From the NCBI RefSeq assembly GCF_019977735.1, contig NZ_AP025018.1, positions 6,328,580-6,392,579 on the forward strand: a stretch of 64,000 nucleotides of DNA, in the 5' to 3' direction. The notes under the pieces are model-generated. The model worked only from the letters and a program-made list of their open reading frames with translations. It was not told where the DNA came from and searched no databases. The number at the start of each line of letters is the position of its first letter. The first letter of the stretch is position 1. This document shows, in pieces, positions 17,266 through 27,418 of this stretch. The DNA is from Calothrix sp. PCC 7716 (GTDB lineage: Bacteria > Cyanobacteriota > Cyanobacteriia > Cyanobacteriales > Nostocaceae). The position numbers were made by a program, and so were the translations under genes.

Positions 17266-19356
17266 CTACTTAGCAGCAGCAGCTTCGCGTTCTTTGGTTT
17301 CTTTTATCACGGTCTCTGCTACGTTGGCAGGACATGGTGCGTAATGAGAAAATTCCATCGAGAACTGACCGCGACCGGAAGTCATGGTACGTAAGTCACC
17401 AATGTAACCAAACATTTCGCTTAATGGTACATCCGCTTTAATACGGGCGCCAGTAGGGCCTGTTTCTTGCGATTTAATGAGTCCACGACGACGGTTCAAG
17501 TCACCAATTGCATCACCCATATAATCTTCAGGTGTAAACACATCGACTTTCATGATGGGTTCGAGCAACTGAGGAGAAGCTTTTGGTAAGGTTTGGCGAT
17601 AAGCAGCTTTAGCAGCGATTTCAAAAGCAATCGCTGATGAGTCAACAGGGTGGAAACCACCATCAACCAAGGTAAATTTCAAATCTACGCAAGGGAATCC
17701 TGCTAACACACCTTTATCGATACTACTTGCAAAACCTTTTTGAACTGCGGGCCAGTATTCTCTAGGTACGCTACCACCAGTTACCTTGGTCTCGAATTGG
17801 AAACCACTACCAGGTTCACCGGGTTCAACAATGTAATCGATTTTAGCGTATTGACCAGAACCACCAGATTGTTTCTTGTGGACGTAGCCATCTTCAACGC
17901 GCTTGGTAACAGACTCACGGTAAGCAACTTGAGGTTTACCAACTTCGACTTCAACACCGTGAGTACGTCTGAGAATATCAACTTTAATATCTAAATGTAA
18001 CTCACCCATCCCTTTAATGATGGTTTCGCCACTTTCGGAATCAGTTTCAACGCGGAATGATGGGTCTTCCTGTACCATTTTACCAAGTGCAATCCCCATT
18101 TTTTCGGAGGTACCTTTCTTAGTAGGTGTCACCGAGATGGAAATAACTGGCTCTGGGAAGACCATTGGTTCTAAGGTTGCGGGAGCTTTGGGGTCACAAA
18201 GGGTGTGTCCGGTTTGGACGTTTTTCATCCCTACAATAGCTACAATGTCCCCAGCTTGAGCGGAATCAATTTCTTGACGGTCGTTAGCGTGCATCTCAAC
18301 CAAACGGCTAATACGTTCGGTTTTACCTGTTGCGGTATTAAGAATTGTATCACCTTTATTTAATACACCAGAGTAAAGACGGGTAAAGGTGAGGGCGCCG
18401 AAGCGGTCATCCATAATTTTAAACGCTAATGCACGCAACGGTTTCGTTGGGTCAACAATAGCAAATTCGCCAGTTTCGTTACCTTCTAAATCTACTTCTG
18501 GTTGTGGTTTTACTTCTGTTGGGTTGGGCAAGTAGTCAACAACAGCATCGAGTACTAACTGCACACCCTTGTTTTTAAACGAAGAACCGCAATAGGTGGG
18601 GAAGAAGGACAGATTAATAGTGCCTTTGCGAATACAACGCTTAATTTCGTCGATAGAAAGTTCTTCGCCTTCTAAATATTTTTCCATCAATTCGTCGTCT
18701 TGCTCGACAGCTGTTTCAATCAGCATCTCGCGGTACTTTTCGACGTCATCTTTCATGGAGGCGGGAACTTCTTTGATTTCATAGTTCATTGGGTCGCCAG
18801 AATCATCCCATACCCATGCTTTACGGGTTAATAAATCTACCACGCCTACAAAATCGTTCTCTGTACCAATTGGTAGTACCATCACCAACGGTTTCGCTGC
18901 TAGGACATCATTAATTTGCTTAACAACTCGGTAAAAGTCGGCGCCAATGCGGTCAAGTTTGTTAATGTAAACGACGCGAGCAACTTTTGAGTCATTAGCA
19001 TAACGCCAGTTGGTTTCAGATTGAGGTTCTACACCACCACTAGCGCAAAATACACCGACACCACCATCTAGTACTTTCAGTGAACGATAAACTTCAATGG
19101 TAAAGTCAACGTGTCCAGGGGTATCAATAATATTGAATTGGTGATCGTTCCAAAAACAGGTGGTAGCAGCAGATTGAATTGTAATGCCTCGCTCTTGTTC
19201 TTGTTCCATGAAGTCGGTCGTCGCCGCACCTTCATGCACCTCACCAATTTTGTGGATTTTTCCTGTCAGTTTCAGGATTCTTTCTGTTGTGGTGGTTTTA
19301 CCAGCGTCTACGTGGGCGAAGATACCGATATTTCGATAACGAGTGAGGTCTTTCAT
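17266..19356 (-). CDS. fusA: translation elongation factor G paralogue
   Basis: 696 aa, full length. GTPase that drives ribosomal translocation. All G motifs are intact: [15 protein letters not shown] (G1), RGITIQSAA (G2), [12 protein letters not shown] (G3), NKLDRIGAD (G4). Domains II-V are present ([30 protein letters not shown] near the C-terminus). It is not in the str operon (no rpsL, rpsG or tufA nearby), so it is probably a second EF-G of the kind many cyanobacteria carry. No frameshift or active-site loss is seen. Lying on an excised element means heterocysts would lose the chromosomal copy. Confidence 0.93.
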   Translation of the reverse strand: MKDLTRYRNIGIFAHVDAGKTTTTERILKLTGKIHKIGEVHEGAATTDFMEQEQERGITIQSAATTCFWNDHQFNIIDTPGHVDFTIEVYRSLKVLDGGVGVFCASGGVEPQSETNWRYANDSKVARVVYINKLDRIGADFYRVVKQINDVLAAKPLVMVLPIGTENDFVGVVDLLTRKAWVWDDSGDPMNYEIKEVPASMKDDVEKYREMLIETAVEQDDELMEKYLEGEELSIDEIKRCIRKGTINLSFFPTYCGSSFKNKGVQLVLDAVVDYLPNPTEVKPQPEVDLEGNETGEFAIVDPTKPLRALAFKIMDDRFGALTFTRLYSGVLNKGDTILNTATGKTERISRLVEMHANDRQEIDSAQAGDIVAIVGMKNVQTGHTLCDPKAPATLEPMVFPEPVISISVTPTKKGTSEKMGIALGKMVQEDPSFRVETDSESGETIIKGMGELHLDIKVDILRRTHGVEVEVGKPQVAYRESVTKRVEDGYVHKKQSGGSGQYAKIDYIVEPGEPGSGFQFETKVTGGSVPREYWPAVQKGFASSIDKGVLAGFPCVDLKFTLVDGGFHPVDSSAIAFEIAAKAAYRQTLPKASPQLLEPIMKVDVFTPEDYMGDAIGDLNRRRGLIKSQETGPTGARIKADVPLSEMFGYIGDLRTMTSGRGQFSMEFSHYAPCPANVAETVIKETKEREAAAAK

Positions 19357-19655
19357 GTTTTAACTAAACTACTAGAAACCGTTGGCGAATAGCTCTAAAA
19401 TGGCACTATAGAATTAACTTGAGTTGCCTGTGAGCGCCAGCAAGGGCTGGATTTCCTTAACATAGAACACCGGAAGTAGTCCTGATGTTTTGAGAAAACT
19501 TAATAATTACACAATAATTATAAGCTAACCTGTGTTCCACAGGTTGGTTCGGGCATAAAAAAGCTAAGAGCCTTAATTTATGTCTCGGATTAAGCTAGCA
19601 TAAATTTTCTGCAATGTGGGGTATTTTGTGCTAAAGGTTCAGAGGCGCCGTTTTT
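19357..19655. other. upstream region of the EF-G gene
   Basis: About 300 bp without a gene. A short inverted repeat ACCTGTGTTCCACAGGT lies near 19529-19545. It should hold the EF-G promoter; no clear -35/-10 pair was fixed. Confidence 0.35.
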
Positions 19656-19728
19656 GATCCCCCCTAGCCCCCCTTGATAAGGGGGGAACAAGATTTAAAG
19701 CCCCCCTTATTAAGGGGGTTGGGGGGAT
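19656..19728. repeat. GATCCCCCC...GGGGGGAT repeat element, copy 3
   Basis: GATCCCCCCTAGCCCCCCTT at one end and AAGGGGGTTGGGGGGAT at the other, with AACAAGATTTAAAG in the centre. It ends 7 bp from the 3' end of the small gene at 19736. Confidence 0.8.
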
Positions 19729-19735
19729 TGAATTA

Positions 19736-20110
19736 CTATTTAATAACTTGATCTAGTAATTGTCTTGCAGGTTGTGCTTTAGTAAGTGCTGCTTGGTGGT
19801 CACTGTAAGTACGAACAAGACGAGAAAGACCATTTACACCTGACTTTAGTTGCTCAAGTTCTTCCCCTTCTAGCAGTTCTCCATCGAGCATTCGTCCAAT
19901 TAAAGGTTTAATATCGCCTACTTCTAGTCGAGCTTTTTGGAGTTTTTCTAACGCACTCAGTAAAGCTTTTAGCGAGTTTAAGATTTCGTCAATATCCTGG
20001 GCGCCTTCTACTAGTTCCGACGAATCTTTAACAGGCGCCAGGTCTTCTGCATCTGAAACCTCAGACTCCACAGTAGATGTTTCGCTTTTTGCCCCATTTG
20101 ACTTTGCCAT
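19736..20110 (-). CDS. acidic helical protein, 124 aa, unknown
   Basis: Starts MAKSNGAKSETSTVESEVSD, an acidic unstructured head, then a helical body (ILNSLKALLSALEKLQKARLEVGDIKPL ... QLKSGVNGLSRLVRTY, shown in parts). No family recognised. It stands alone between a repeat element and a divergent small gene. Confidence 0.6.
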   Translation of the reverse strand: MAKSNGAKSETSTVESEVSDAEDLAPVKDSSELVEGAQDIDEILNSLKALLSALEKLQKARLEVGDIKPLIGRMLDGELLEGEELEQLKSGVNGLSRLVRTYSDHQAALTKAQPARQLLDQVIK

Positions 20111-20247
20111 TAATGCTTCCCTCTAGCAATTTCCCTTAGTTTACCGTTTTTAGCCGTTCTAATTCATGCAAAACCATTCAAAAGCTTGCCGCTAACAGAA
20201 TTTTTCGACATCGCAGTTATTGTACTCTTATGCGATAACAATCAACT

Positions 20248-20376
20248 ATGAAACGTGAAACCCTAGCTGAATTGGTAGCTCGGACTGTAATTGAGTTTGA
20301 AAAACGTGAGGTACAGCTACAACAACCTTCACAGATACAACATAAACCTAAGCTTCGTAAATCTAAAGCAGCCTAA
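20248..20376 (+). CDS. small basic protein, 42 aa
   Basis: ATG 20248 to TAA 20376. A helical start MKRETLAELVARTVIEFEKR is followed by a Gln/Lys-rich tail ending LRKSKAA. The amphipathic start and basic tail look like a genuine small protein. No family recognised; the start lies 137 bp from the divergent gene's ATG. Confidence 0.4.
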   Translation: MKRETLAELVARTVIEFEKREVQLQQPSQIQHKPKLRKSKAA

Positions 20377-20382
20377 CCTCTA

Positions 20383-20450
20383 AGAAACCGGGCTTCTGTA
20401 CGAAAAATCAACGTTTTATCGCAAAATGTTTGGCAAGAAGCCCGGTTTCT
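20383..20450. repeat. AGAAACCGGGCTTCT inverted-repeat element, copy 3
   Basis: 68 bp with perfect ends AGAAACCGGGCTTCT / AGAAGCCCGGTTTCT and core CGAAAAATCAACGTTTTAT shared with copy 1. This is the best-preserved copy. Confidence 0.8.
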
Positions 20451-20591
20451 GTTCGATATGCTCCCGTTAGCAACTCCTGAGAGCGGATGTAACGGATAAA
20501 TGATTTGTTAAAACAATTTGTATTCCGATAATCATACTTACTTCTGTAAGATAAACTATCCGTTACATCCGTTAATCATTCGTTGCCTATT

Positions 20592-23500
20592 ATGCTGTTT
20601 ATTCGTGTGCAATCGTTCTTAATATTGCTGGCTGTTTCGGCGCCTTTAAGCGTATTTTCGGTTGAGCCTAGTAACATATCACAAGCTGTAGCACAAGCGA
20701 GTAATGATAGCAAAAATCAAGCAGATAAGCTGATAAAAGAAGGTCTAAGATTACGTGATAGTTTGCAGTTACAAGCTGCGTTGAAAAAGTTTGAAGAAGC
20801 TTTAAGTATTGCTCGTAAAAATAAGAACAAAGCAGTTGAAGGTAAGGCACTCAATAATATTGGTAATGTATATGCTGATTTGAATCAAGTGCAGCAAGCT
20901 ATTAGTTATTATCAACAGGGTTTAGATGTTGCAAAAGCTATAAAAGATTCTGGTTTAGAAGCGCGAATATTATCTAATATAGGACTTACTTATCGAGATA
21001 GTGGTGACTCTGAGCTAGCGCTTGAATATTGTAACAAAGCTTTAGTAGTAGCGCGTCGAAGTGGCAACCATGAAACAGAAGCACTTGCACTTAAAGGGTT
21101 AGGCGCCATTGCGATTATATCAGATGCAGGTAAAGGTATAGAATATATAGAACAAGCTTTGGTTGCTGTGCGTAAAGCTAACGGTACGGGTGATGATAGA
21201 TTACGTCAGCGTAATTTAGAAGTTACTATTTTAATGAGTTTGGGTGGTTTTTATTATGGAATAGGTTACGGGGGAGGGTTGACTCTAAGAAATGTCACTC
21301 CAAGTAAGGCGCCTGGTAAATTACTAGATAGAGCGTTAGAATGTTATCAACAAGCTGCTGTAATTGCCAAAGAGACTGGTGATAGTTTACAGCAAGGTAA
21401 AGCAATTTCGGGGGTAGGAAGTATTTATAATGCAAGAAGCGAGTTTGCAGAAGCGATAAAGTCGTATGAGCAAGCTTTAGAAATATTTAAAAAATCAGAT
21501 GGTTTACAGCTTCAAGTTCGAGATACATTATCAAGTTTAGCTGAGGTGTACGCGAACTGGAATAATAAAGATAAAGCAATATCATATTATCAACAAGCGC
21601 TGGCAATAAATCAAGCAATACCGACTAATACTCCTGTTAATACATTTGTTATTAATACCCAGCAAGGATTAATTCAAGTAAATATTGCAAACGCTTATGC
21701 AGATACAAGTAAGTACGAGCAAGCGATTAAATTTTATGAACAAGCAATAACAACCTTAAAAACATCTTTAAATCAAACTGCAAGTATTACAACTACTAAC
21801 CCAACCGAGCAATATTTACTTCAGGGTCATACATTACTCGCAAATCAAGGAATTAAAGTAAGTTCTATAAAATTATGTGATTCTTACAGAGTACTTGGTC
21901 AAGACGAAGCAAGCAAGAAAGCTTGTAAAGAAGCATCGAGTCAGATAGGAGCTACACCAAAAACACCACCGCAGAAAACATCAAATGAATTAGAAGAAGC
22001 TCAACAAAGTTTAGCATCAGCGCAGTCAGTAGGAAATCGTAGTGTAGAAGCAAATGCACTAGCTAAAATTGGCAACGCTTATGCAGACCTTGGAGAAAAA
22101 GACAAAGCATGGGAATATTTACAGAAAGCAATTAAATTAGCTCGTGAATATCCTTTATTTGAGTCTTTTGTATTGTATCAAGCAGGTTCATTTCAAGAAA
22201 AACAGCAGCAATATGATTTAGCTATTAATTATTATAAGCAAGCTGCGGCATCTGCGAGTAAAAGGAACCAAAAGCTAGAAGAGGCAAATATTTACAATAA
22301 AATAGGCACACTTTACCATTCTAGAAAGAATTTACCCGAAGCAACGACAGCTTTTTATAACGCCATCAAAGTTTTTGAGTCAATACGAGTAGACCTTACA
22401 GACAAAAATCAAATTTCCATTTTTGAAACTCAAGCTCAAGTTTACAGCTTACTTCAACAGGTGTTAGTCGCTCAAAACAAATATCAAGAAGCTTTGGAAG
22501 TCTCAGAACGTGGCAGAGCAAGAGCATTTATTAACTTACTCACCGCGCGCCAATCTCAAAATAAAAGTAACCTACCAGAAATATTACCACCAACACTCAA
22601 AGACATTCAAAAAATTGCCAAACAGCAAAACGCCACCTTTGTTGAGTATTCTATCAGTAAAAATAAACCTGACATATATATATGGGTCGTTAAGCCAACG
22701 GGAGAAATTGAATTTAAACAAGTCGCTATAAATTCCAACACTCCTTTAAAAGATATAGTCGTCACCGCTCTCGACTCAATAGGCGCCACGAGAGGGTTGA
22801 CAGTATTGGCGCCAGAAAATAAACAGCCACAAGCAAACGCAACACAAAAACTTCAAGCACTCCATCAACTATTAATTGCCCCAATAGCTCAACATTTACC
22901 CAAGAACCCCAACGATAAAGTAATATTTGTACCTCAAAACGAATTATTTTTAATACCCTTTCCTGCACTGCAAGACAACCAAGGTAAATACTTAGTAGAA
23001 AAACATACTATCCTCACATCACCATCAATACAACTATTACAACTAACGCATGAAAGGCGCCCATCATCAGAAGGAGCGTTAGTAGTAGGCAACCCAATAA
23101 TGCCAAGCATACCAGTAAGACCAGGGCAACCACCGCAACAGCTAGTTAGTTTACCATTTGCCGAAAAAGAAGCGCGCGAAATAGCAGCAATACTCAACAC
23201 AAAACCATTAATAGGAGAAGAAGCCACCAAAACCAAAGTAAAACAACTAATGGGTAAAGCCAGAATTATCCACCTAGCAACACATGGACTATTAGATGAC
23301 TTTGGTGATAGTGTACCAGGAGCTATAGCATTGGCGCCGTCTTCTACTAACCTAACTAAAGCCCAACAAAATAACGACGGTCTACTAACAGCAAGTGAAA
23401 TCTTAAACATGAAGCTAAACGCAGACCTAGTAGTACTAAGTGCTTGCCAAACCGGACAAGGAACACTAACAGGAGATGGAGTCATTGGACTATCTCGTTC

Positions 23501-23711
23501 ATTAATAGCAGCAGGTACAAAAAGTGTAGTCGTCTCTTTATGGAGTGTAGACGACGCATCAACCAAAGTACTAATGACCGAATTTTATCGCCAAATGCAG
23601 AAAACACCCGATAAAGGCGCCGCGCTTCGCCAAGCCATGCTAAACACCATGAAACAATACCCCAACCCCGAACATTGGGCAGCATTCACCCTAATAGGAG
23701 AATCTATATAA
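20592..23711 (+). CDS. TPR-CHAT protein (caspase-like peptidase domain)
   Basis: 1039 aa from ATG 20592. An N-terminal hydrophobic segment (FLILLAVSAPLSVFSVEP) looks like a signal peptide, so the protein is probably exported to the periplasm. About ten tetratricopeptide repeats follow (for example ALNNIGNVYADLNQVQQAIS), up to residue 620. The C-terminal 330 residues are a CHAT domain with the His in RIIHLATHG and the Cys in VVLSACQTGQG, the expected catalytic pair. CHAT-TPR proteins are numerous in filamentous cyanobacteria; HetF is a CHAT protein but is not this one. Role here unknown. Confidence 0.85.
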   Translation: MLFIRVQSFLILLAVSAPLSVFSVEPSNISQAVAQASNDSKNQADKLIKEGLRLRDSLQLQAALKKFEEALSIARKNKNKAVEGKALNNIGNVYADLNQVQQAISYYQQGLDVAKAIKDSGLEARILSNIGLTYRDSGDSELALEYCNKALVVARRSGNHETEALALKGLGAIAIISDAGKGIEYIEQALVAVRKANGTGDDRLRQRNLEVTILMSLGGFYYGIGYGGGLTLRNVTPSKAPGKLLDRALECYQQAAVIAKETGDSLQQGKAISGVGSIYNARSEFAEAIKSYEQALEIFKKSDGLQLQVRDTLSSLAEVYANWNNKDKAISYYQQALAINQAIPTNTPVNTFVINTQQGLIQVNIANAYADTSKYEQAIKFYEQAITTLKTSLNQTASITTTNPTEQYLLQGHTLLANQGIKVSSIKLCDSYRVLGQDEASKKACKEASSQIGATPKTPPQKTSNELEEAQQSLASAQSVGNRSVEANALAKIGNAYADLGEKDKAWEYLQKAIKLAREYPLFESFVLYQAGSFQEKQQQYDLAINYYKQAAASASKRNQKLEEANIYNKIGTLYHSRKNLPEATTAFYNAIKVFESIRVDLTDKNQISIFETQAQVYSLLQQVLVAQNKYQEALEVSERGRARAFINLLTARQSQNKSNLPEILPPTLKDIQKIAKQQNATFVEYSISKNKPDIYIWVVKPTGEIEFKQVAINSNTPLKDIVVTALDSIGATRGLTVLAPENKQPQANATQKLQALHQLLIAPIAQHLPKNPNDKVIFVPQNELFLIPFPALQDNQGKYLVEKHTILTSPSIQLLQLTHERRPSSEGALVVGNPIMPSIPVRPGQPPQQLVSLPFAEKEAREIAAILNTKPLIGEEATKTKVKQLMGKARIIHLATHGLLDDFGDSVPGAIALAPSSTNLTKAQQNNDGLLTASEILNMKLNADLVVLSACQTGQGTLTGDGVIGLSRSLIAAGTKSVVVSLWSVDDASTKVLMTEFYRQMQKTPDKGAALRQAMLNTMKQYPNPEHWAAFTLIGESI

Positions 23712-23769
23712 AAACTGCGGCAAAACGTTTCCCCTCAATTTTACATGAATGGTTTGTTTATACATACAA

Positions 23770-23892
23770 GGGACGGGGCTTGCGATGCCCATCCCACAAG
23801 ACACTCAATTGTCATGCTGAGGAACGAAGCATCTCTCAATTGTCATGCTGAGGAACGTTAACGGAGTTTTCCCGCAGGGTAGCATCTAATAA
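23770..23892. repeat. dispersed TGTCATGCTGAGGAACGAAGCATC repeat (two partial copies)
   Basis: CAATTGTCATGCTGAGGAAC occurs twice in tandem (from about 23808 and 23837), next to a GGGGCTTGCGATGCCCATCCC hairpin (partly shown). The same family is at 34237-34412 and 46643-46690. Together with the hairpin it fills the 200-bp gap before the acetyltransferase gene. Confidence 0.6.
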
Positions 23893-23916
23893 ATTCAGAA
23901 TATACATTACAATTCC

Positions 23917-24420
23917 ATGATAATAAAAACACTAACAAAACAAGACGCCGAAGATTACCGTCAAATCAGACTAGAAGCCTTACATAACAACCCAGACTCA
24001 TTCGGCACAATAAATCAAGAAGAAGCAATCAAGACAATAGACGACTTTAGGGATAAAATACCAGTAGATAACAACAGCTTTATACTAGGCTGCTACGACA
24101 ATAAAAACCTAATTGCAATAGTAGCATTTCATCAAGAATCAAGAATAAAAACAAAGCATAAAGCATACATTCGCAGCATGTACGTCAAACCAGAATATCG
24201 GCGCCAAGGTATAGGAGAACTACTGCTAAACGAATTAATTGAAAAAGCAAAAGCTATAGACGAGATAGAAATACTATTGCTCGATGTCGTAACAAATAAT
24301 TTACCAGCAAAACAACTTTATTTTTCATTTGGCTTTAAAATATACGGAATCGAAAAAATGGCGTATAAATTTAATAATCAATACTTTGATATAGAGTACA
24401 TGCTTCTGCAAATTAAATGA
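23917..24420 (+). CDS. GNAT-family N-acetyltransferase
   Basis: 167 aa. Acetyl-CoA-dependent transfer to an amine. The fold markers are present: an N-terminal strand MIIKTLTKQDAEDYRQIRLE, motif A with the acetyl-CoA loop YVKPEYRRQGIGELLLNELI, and the C-terminal LLDVVTNNLPAKQLYFSFGF typical of Rim-like members. Substrate unknown. The gene is AT-rich with many ATA codons, unlike the nif genes, which suits imported cargo. Confidence 0.85.
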   Translation: MIIKTLTKQDAEDYRQIRLEALHNNPDSFGTINQEEAIKTIDDFRDKIPVDNNSFILGCYDNKNLIAIVAFHQESRIKTKHKAYIRSMYVKPEYRRQGIGELLLNELIEKAKAIDEIEILLLDVVTNNLPAKQLYFSFGFKIYGIEKMAYKFNNQYFDIEYMLLQIK

Positions 24421-24511
24421 TAGGATTTATTAAAAACTTTATGGATAAAATTGCGTTAATCTTAAATCAAATTTCAAGGGAAATCATTGTAATATTAGTA
24501 GTACTAATTTC

Positions 24512-24619
24512 ATGCAGGCAAATATTCAATCAGTAGGCGCCACACAAAAATTGAGTGTAGATAATCGAATATTCGATAATGTAATAAGTGCAATTATGCA
24601 TCAAATTAATATGCAGTAA
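24512..24619 (+). CDS. possible 35-aa peptide
   Basis: ATG 24512 to TAA 24619, reading MQANIQSVGATQKLSVDNRI and ending MHQINMQ. The ribosome site is weak and no family is known; it is included because it lies in line with two further small genes. Confidence 0.2.
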   Translation: MQANIQSVGATQKLSVDNRIFDNVISAIMHQINMQ

Positions 24620-24654
24620 TGGTAATATTAATATACGAATTATTGAGTGTTAAT

Positions 24655-24876
24655 ATGGCAGAAATATCTCAGGGTCATATTGATAGAATTGTACAAAACT
24701 ATCAGGAACTAATTCGCATAATCAACTTTGCATCATCAACAGAGTATAGATTAGTTTCAGAATACGGGGAGACAGAGGACAGCATTAATGACTTAGAAGA
24801 ACTTGCGGGTGTAGTGACAGATGCAACGGATAGATTTAAAAGGTTCCAGCTTGGTTACGCAGTATCGAGGAAATAA
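24655..24876 (+). CDS. hypothetical protein, 73 aa
   Basis: ATG 24655 is preferred to a start at 24619. Starts MAEISQGHIDRIVQNYQELI and contains SINDLEELAGVVTDATDRF: acidic and all-helical. It lies 19 bp from the next small gene; probably a two-gene operon. No family recognised. Confidence 0.5.
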   Translation: MAEISQGHIDRIVQNYQELIRIINFASSTEYRLVSEYGETEDSINDLEELAGVVTDATDRFKRFQLGYAVSRK

Positions 24877-24895
24877 TCAATAATTGGAGATTGTA

Positions 24896-25075
24896 ATGGA
24901 TAAGATAAGATTTATTCCACCACTCGAAGTTCGACAAAAACACCTGGAAGGACTAAGGAAAACGCGCGCTGAAATACAAGAAGGAAACGCGATGATGGAC
25001 AAACTCATCGACCACCTCGATGCACAAATAGCCCAAATGCCAGAACGAATGAGGAGAAATCTGAAATTCGACTAA
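24896..25075 (+). CDS. hypothetical protein, 59 aa
   Basis: ATG 24896 with GGAGA 5 nt upstream. Helical, charged: MDKIRFIPPLEVRQKHLEGL, later DKLIDHLDAQIAQMPERMR. It follows the 73-aa gene closely, so they may act together, possibly as a small two-protein module. No toxin or antitoxin family could be assigned. Confidence 0.5.
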   Translation: MDKIRFIPPLEVRQKHLEGLRKTRAEIQEGNAMMDKLIDHLDAQIAQMPERMRRNLKFD

Positions 25076-25365
25076 CTGAAAAACATATCAATTATATAGC
25101 GGCGCCTACGGGTACAAAAATAAATAATAAACACAAAATTCACTACTGACACACAAACGGCAAATTCAGTTCTGAATAAATTAGTGAGTACCAAAGTATT
25201 CAATAGTACTCTTATTATTGTTATCGGTGACAAACAACAGTTACCACCAGTATGAGTAAGCAGCATTAGTACCGTTCTGCCACAGAGCGGTATTTTAGTA
25301 TCACAGGCAAGTCATACGATGGGGCATAACAGTTAACTAATTTGTGAACCAGGAAATCATTATAT

Positions 25366-25453
25366 AGTAACCGTTTCGGGCATAAATTGACGTTCTATCT
25401 AAAAAATACCCTATGGTTCGCGGTGATATGGGAAAAATTAGCCAAAATGCTGT
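25366..25453. repeat. relic copy of the CRISPR leader
   Basis: CCGTTTCGGGCATAAATTGACGTT and ACCCTATGGTTCGCGGT (here partly shown) match the cas6-proximal part of the array 1 leader at 27337-27418. It is followed by a broken cas6 3' end, exactly as the real leader is followed by cas6, so this is a duplication of leader plus cas6. Confidence 0.75.
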
Positions 25454-25680
25454 CTAATTGGTTTGCCTGCGTACCATTCCCATTCCCATTGGTGTTTTCC
25501 TTCCGACTCCTGCGTATAGTGCAAAGTCAGCTATGGCGTTAACTTGTTTAATGATTTCTGGCTCGACTTCTCCCATAATTTTATAGCTTACTTGCCCAAC
25601 ACAACCTATAAATTTACTGCCATTGTAAAGTGCTACTTTTAAGTGCTGGTTGTCTACGGTGTATTTGTATAGGCGAAAAT
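25454..25680 (-). pseudogene. broken cas6 copy at the trailer end of array 1
   Basis: The first part (25454 to about 25618) is nearly identical to the cas6 3' end, including GRKTPMGMGMVRRQTN. It then jumps to DNA matching cas6 near 28024-28083 (TGTCTACGGTGTATTTGTA), a deletion of roughly 430 bp relative to cas6, and runs into the last, degenerate CRISPR repeat. The joined segments are not in the same frame as in cas6. It is a recombination scar, not a functional gene. Confidence 0.8.
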
Positions 25681-27140
25681 CCCTTAAAGGGATTATTTGA
25701 AATTGCAATTGATTATGTTCTCTACGAGTATGCCGTTCACTATGTTTCAATCCCTTAAAGGGATTATTTGAAATTGCAATATTGGTTTCATGATTTTTAT
25801 AACAGTGTAAAAAAGTTTCAATCCCTTAAAGGGATTATTTGAAATTGCAATTCCGGCGCCCCCTTCATCCTCCTATTTTCATCAAGTTTCAATCCCTTAA
25901 AGGGATTATTTGAAATTGCAATACTCTATGGTTTTTGATACAGTCGATTTTTATTAGTTTCAATCCCTTAAAGGGATTATTTGAAATTGCAATACAATTT
26001 ATTCATTCCACGCAGACATCCTTTAGGTTTCAATCCCTTAAAGGGATTATTTGAAATTGCAATATGATTGATTTACAGCAGTTAAGTAACGGAATACATA
26101 GGTTTCAATCCCTTAAAGGGATTATTTGAAATTGCAATTAAATCGAACTTCAGATAAAAAGAAATTTTTGTTGTTTCAATCCCTTAAAGGGATTATTTGA
26201 AATTGCAATGGTAGCAGTGATAAGAAGTATAGACGTGAATCAATTCGTTTCAATCCCTTAAAGGGATTATTTGAAATTGCAATTCTGAAGTACCCCTCTA
26301 AAACGCGCTAGAGCGTTTGAGTTTCAATCCCTTAAAGGGATTATTTGAAATTGCAATCAGGCGTTAAAGTGCATTTTTACACTGTTCAAGGTTTCAATCC
26401 CTTAAAGGGATTATTTGAAATTGCAATAAGGTTCGATTCCTTTCAATGCTTTGAATCTTTTGTTTCAATCCCTTAAAGGGATTATTTGAAATTGCAATTT
26501 TAAAGTGGTGGCGTCTTACAGCAGATATAATAAGTTTCAATCCCTTAAAGGGATTATTTGAAATTGCAATGTTCAAGGTTAGCGCTGATTCAAATTCTTA
26601 TTTGTTTCAATCCCTTAAAGGGATTATTTGAAATTGCAATCATAAAAAATAGGATACGTTGAGTATCCTAATAATGTTTCAATCCCTTAAAGGGATTATT
26701 TGAAATTGCAATTCAACTCAGCAAGCGGGATTGAAGCCTTATTTGTTTCAATCCCTTAAAGGGATTATTTGAAATTGCAATTCAATTTGTGAAGTTTCGT
26801 AATACGTTAGAAAGCGTTTCAATCCCTTAAAGGGATTATTTGAAATTGCAATATTACTTCCCTAAGCACCCAGTCAGGAAGTAGCTTGTTTCAATCCCTT
26901 AAAGGGATTATTTGAAATTGCAATTCTCTTACTTCTCTTACATGTTGTGCATGGTCTGGTTTCAATCCCTTAAAGGGATTATTTGAAATTGCAATCTGAT
27001 AACCAAGTAGCTTTTGTGTGGAATAAAGTGTTTCAATCCCTTAAAGGGATTATTTGAAATTGCAATTATTGTTTAATGTCCCTTTGTAATTCCAGCAATC
27101 GTCGTTTCAATCCCTTAAAGGGATTATTTGAAATTGCAAT
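25673..27140 (-). CRISPR. CRISPR array 1: 21 repeats, 20 spacers
   Basis: A 37-bp repeat reads GTTTCAATCCCTTAAAGGG... ...GAAATTGCAAT on the plus strand; periods are 69-75 bp, so spacers are 32-38 bp. The leftmost repeat (25673-25709) has GCGAAAAT instead of GTTTCAAT, the decay expected at the leader-distal end. The minus-strand repeat ends in GGGATTGAAAC, the usual 5'-handle side, and the leader lies on the right, so transcription runs right to left. Spacers were scanned by eye only and no self-target was found. The repeat differs from array 2 in its second half. Confidence 0.98.
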
Positions 27141-27418
27141 GGCTCGATATGGAAGCTTTGCTGTATTTAGTTTTCAAGGTGCTGTACCGCGAACCTAGAC
27201 CAAGAATAGCGTTTCAGGCGCCGAGATGTCAAGATTGGCATAAGCTAAAATTGGTGTAATGCTTAATTGATAAGGGTTTTAGAGTTACCGCGAACCTGTA
27301 TTAGGCGCCAAATTCTTCAAATATATACAAGATAAGCGTTTCGAGCATAAATTGACGTTACATGAAAAAAACACCCTATGGTTCGCGGTAATGTGGGGAA
27401 AAGTAGGCGTAATAGCGC
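27141..27418 (-). promoter_or_regulatory. leader of CRISPR array 1
   Basis: Closely resembles the leader of array 2: both begin GCTCGAT.T.GAAGC.TTGCTGTATTT (dots mark differences) and share GTTTTCAAGGTGC. Three copies of a 10-bp motif are present: ACCGCGAACC at 27186 and 27287, and its complement GGTTCGCGGT at 27380. Such spaced repeats could be operator or IHF-like integration sites; the WYL regulator at 44746 is a candidate binder. Confidence 0.8.

Noticed and set aside
26394-26576. Frames running through CRISPR arrays
   Set aside because: They consist of translated repeats and spacers.
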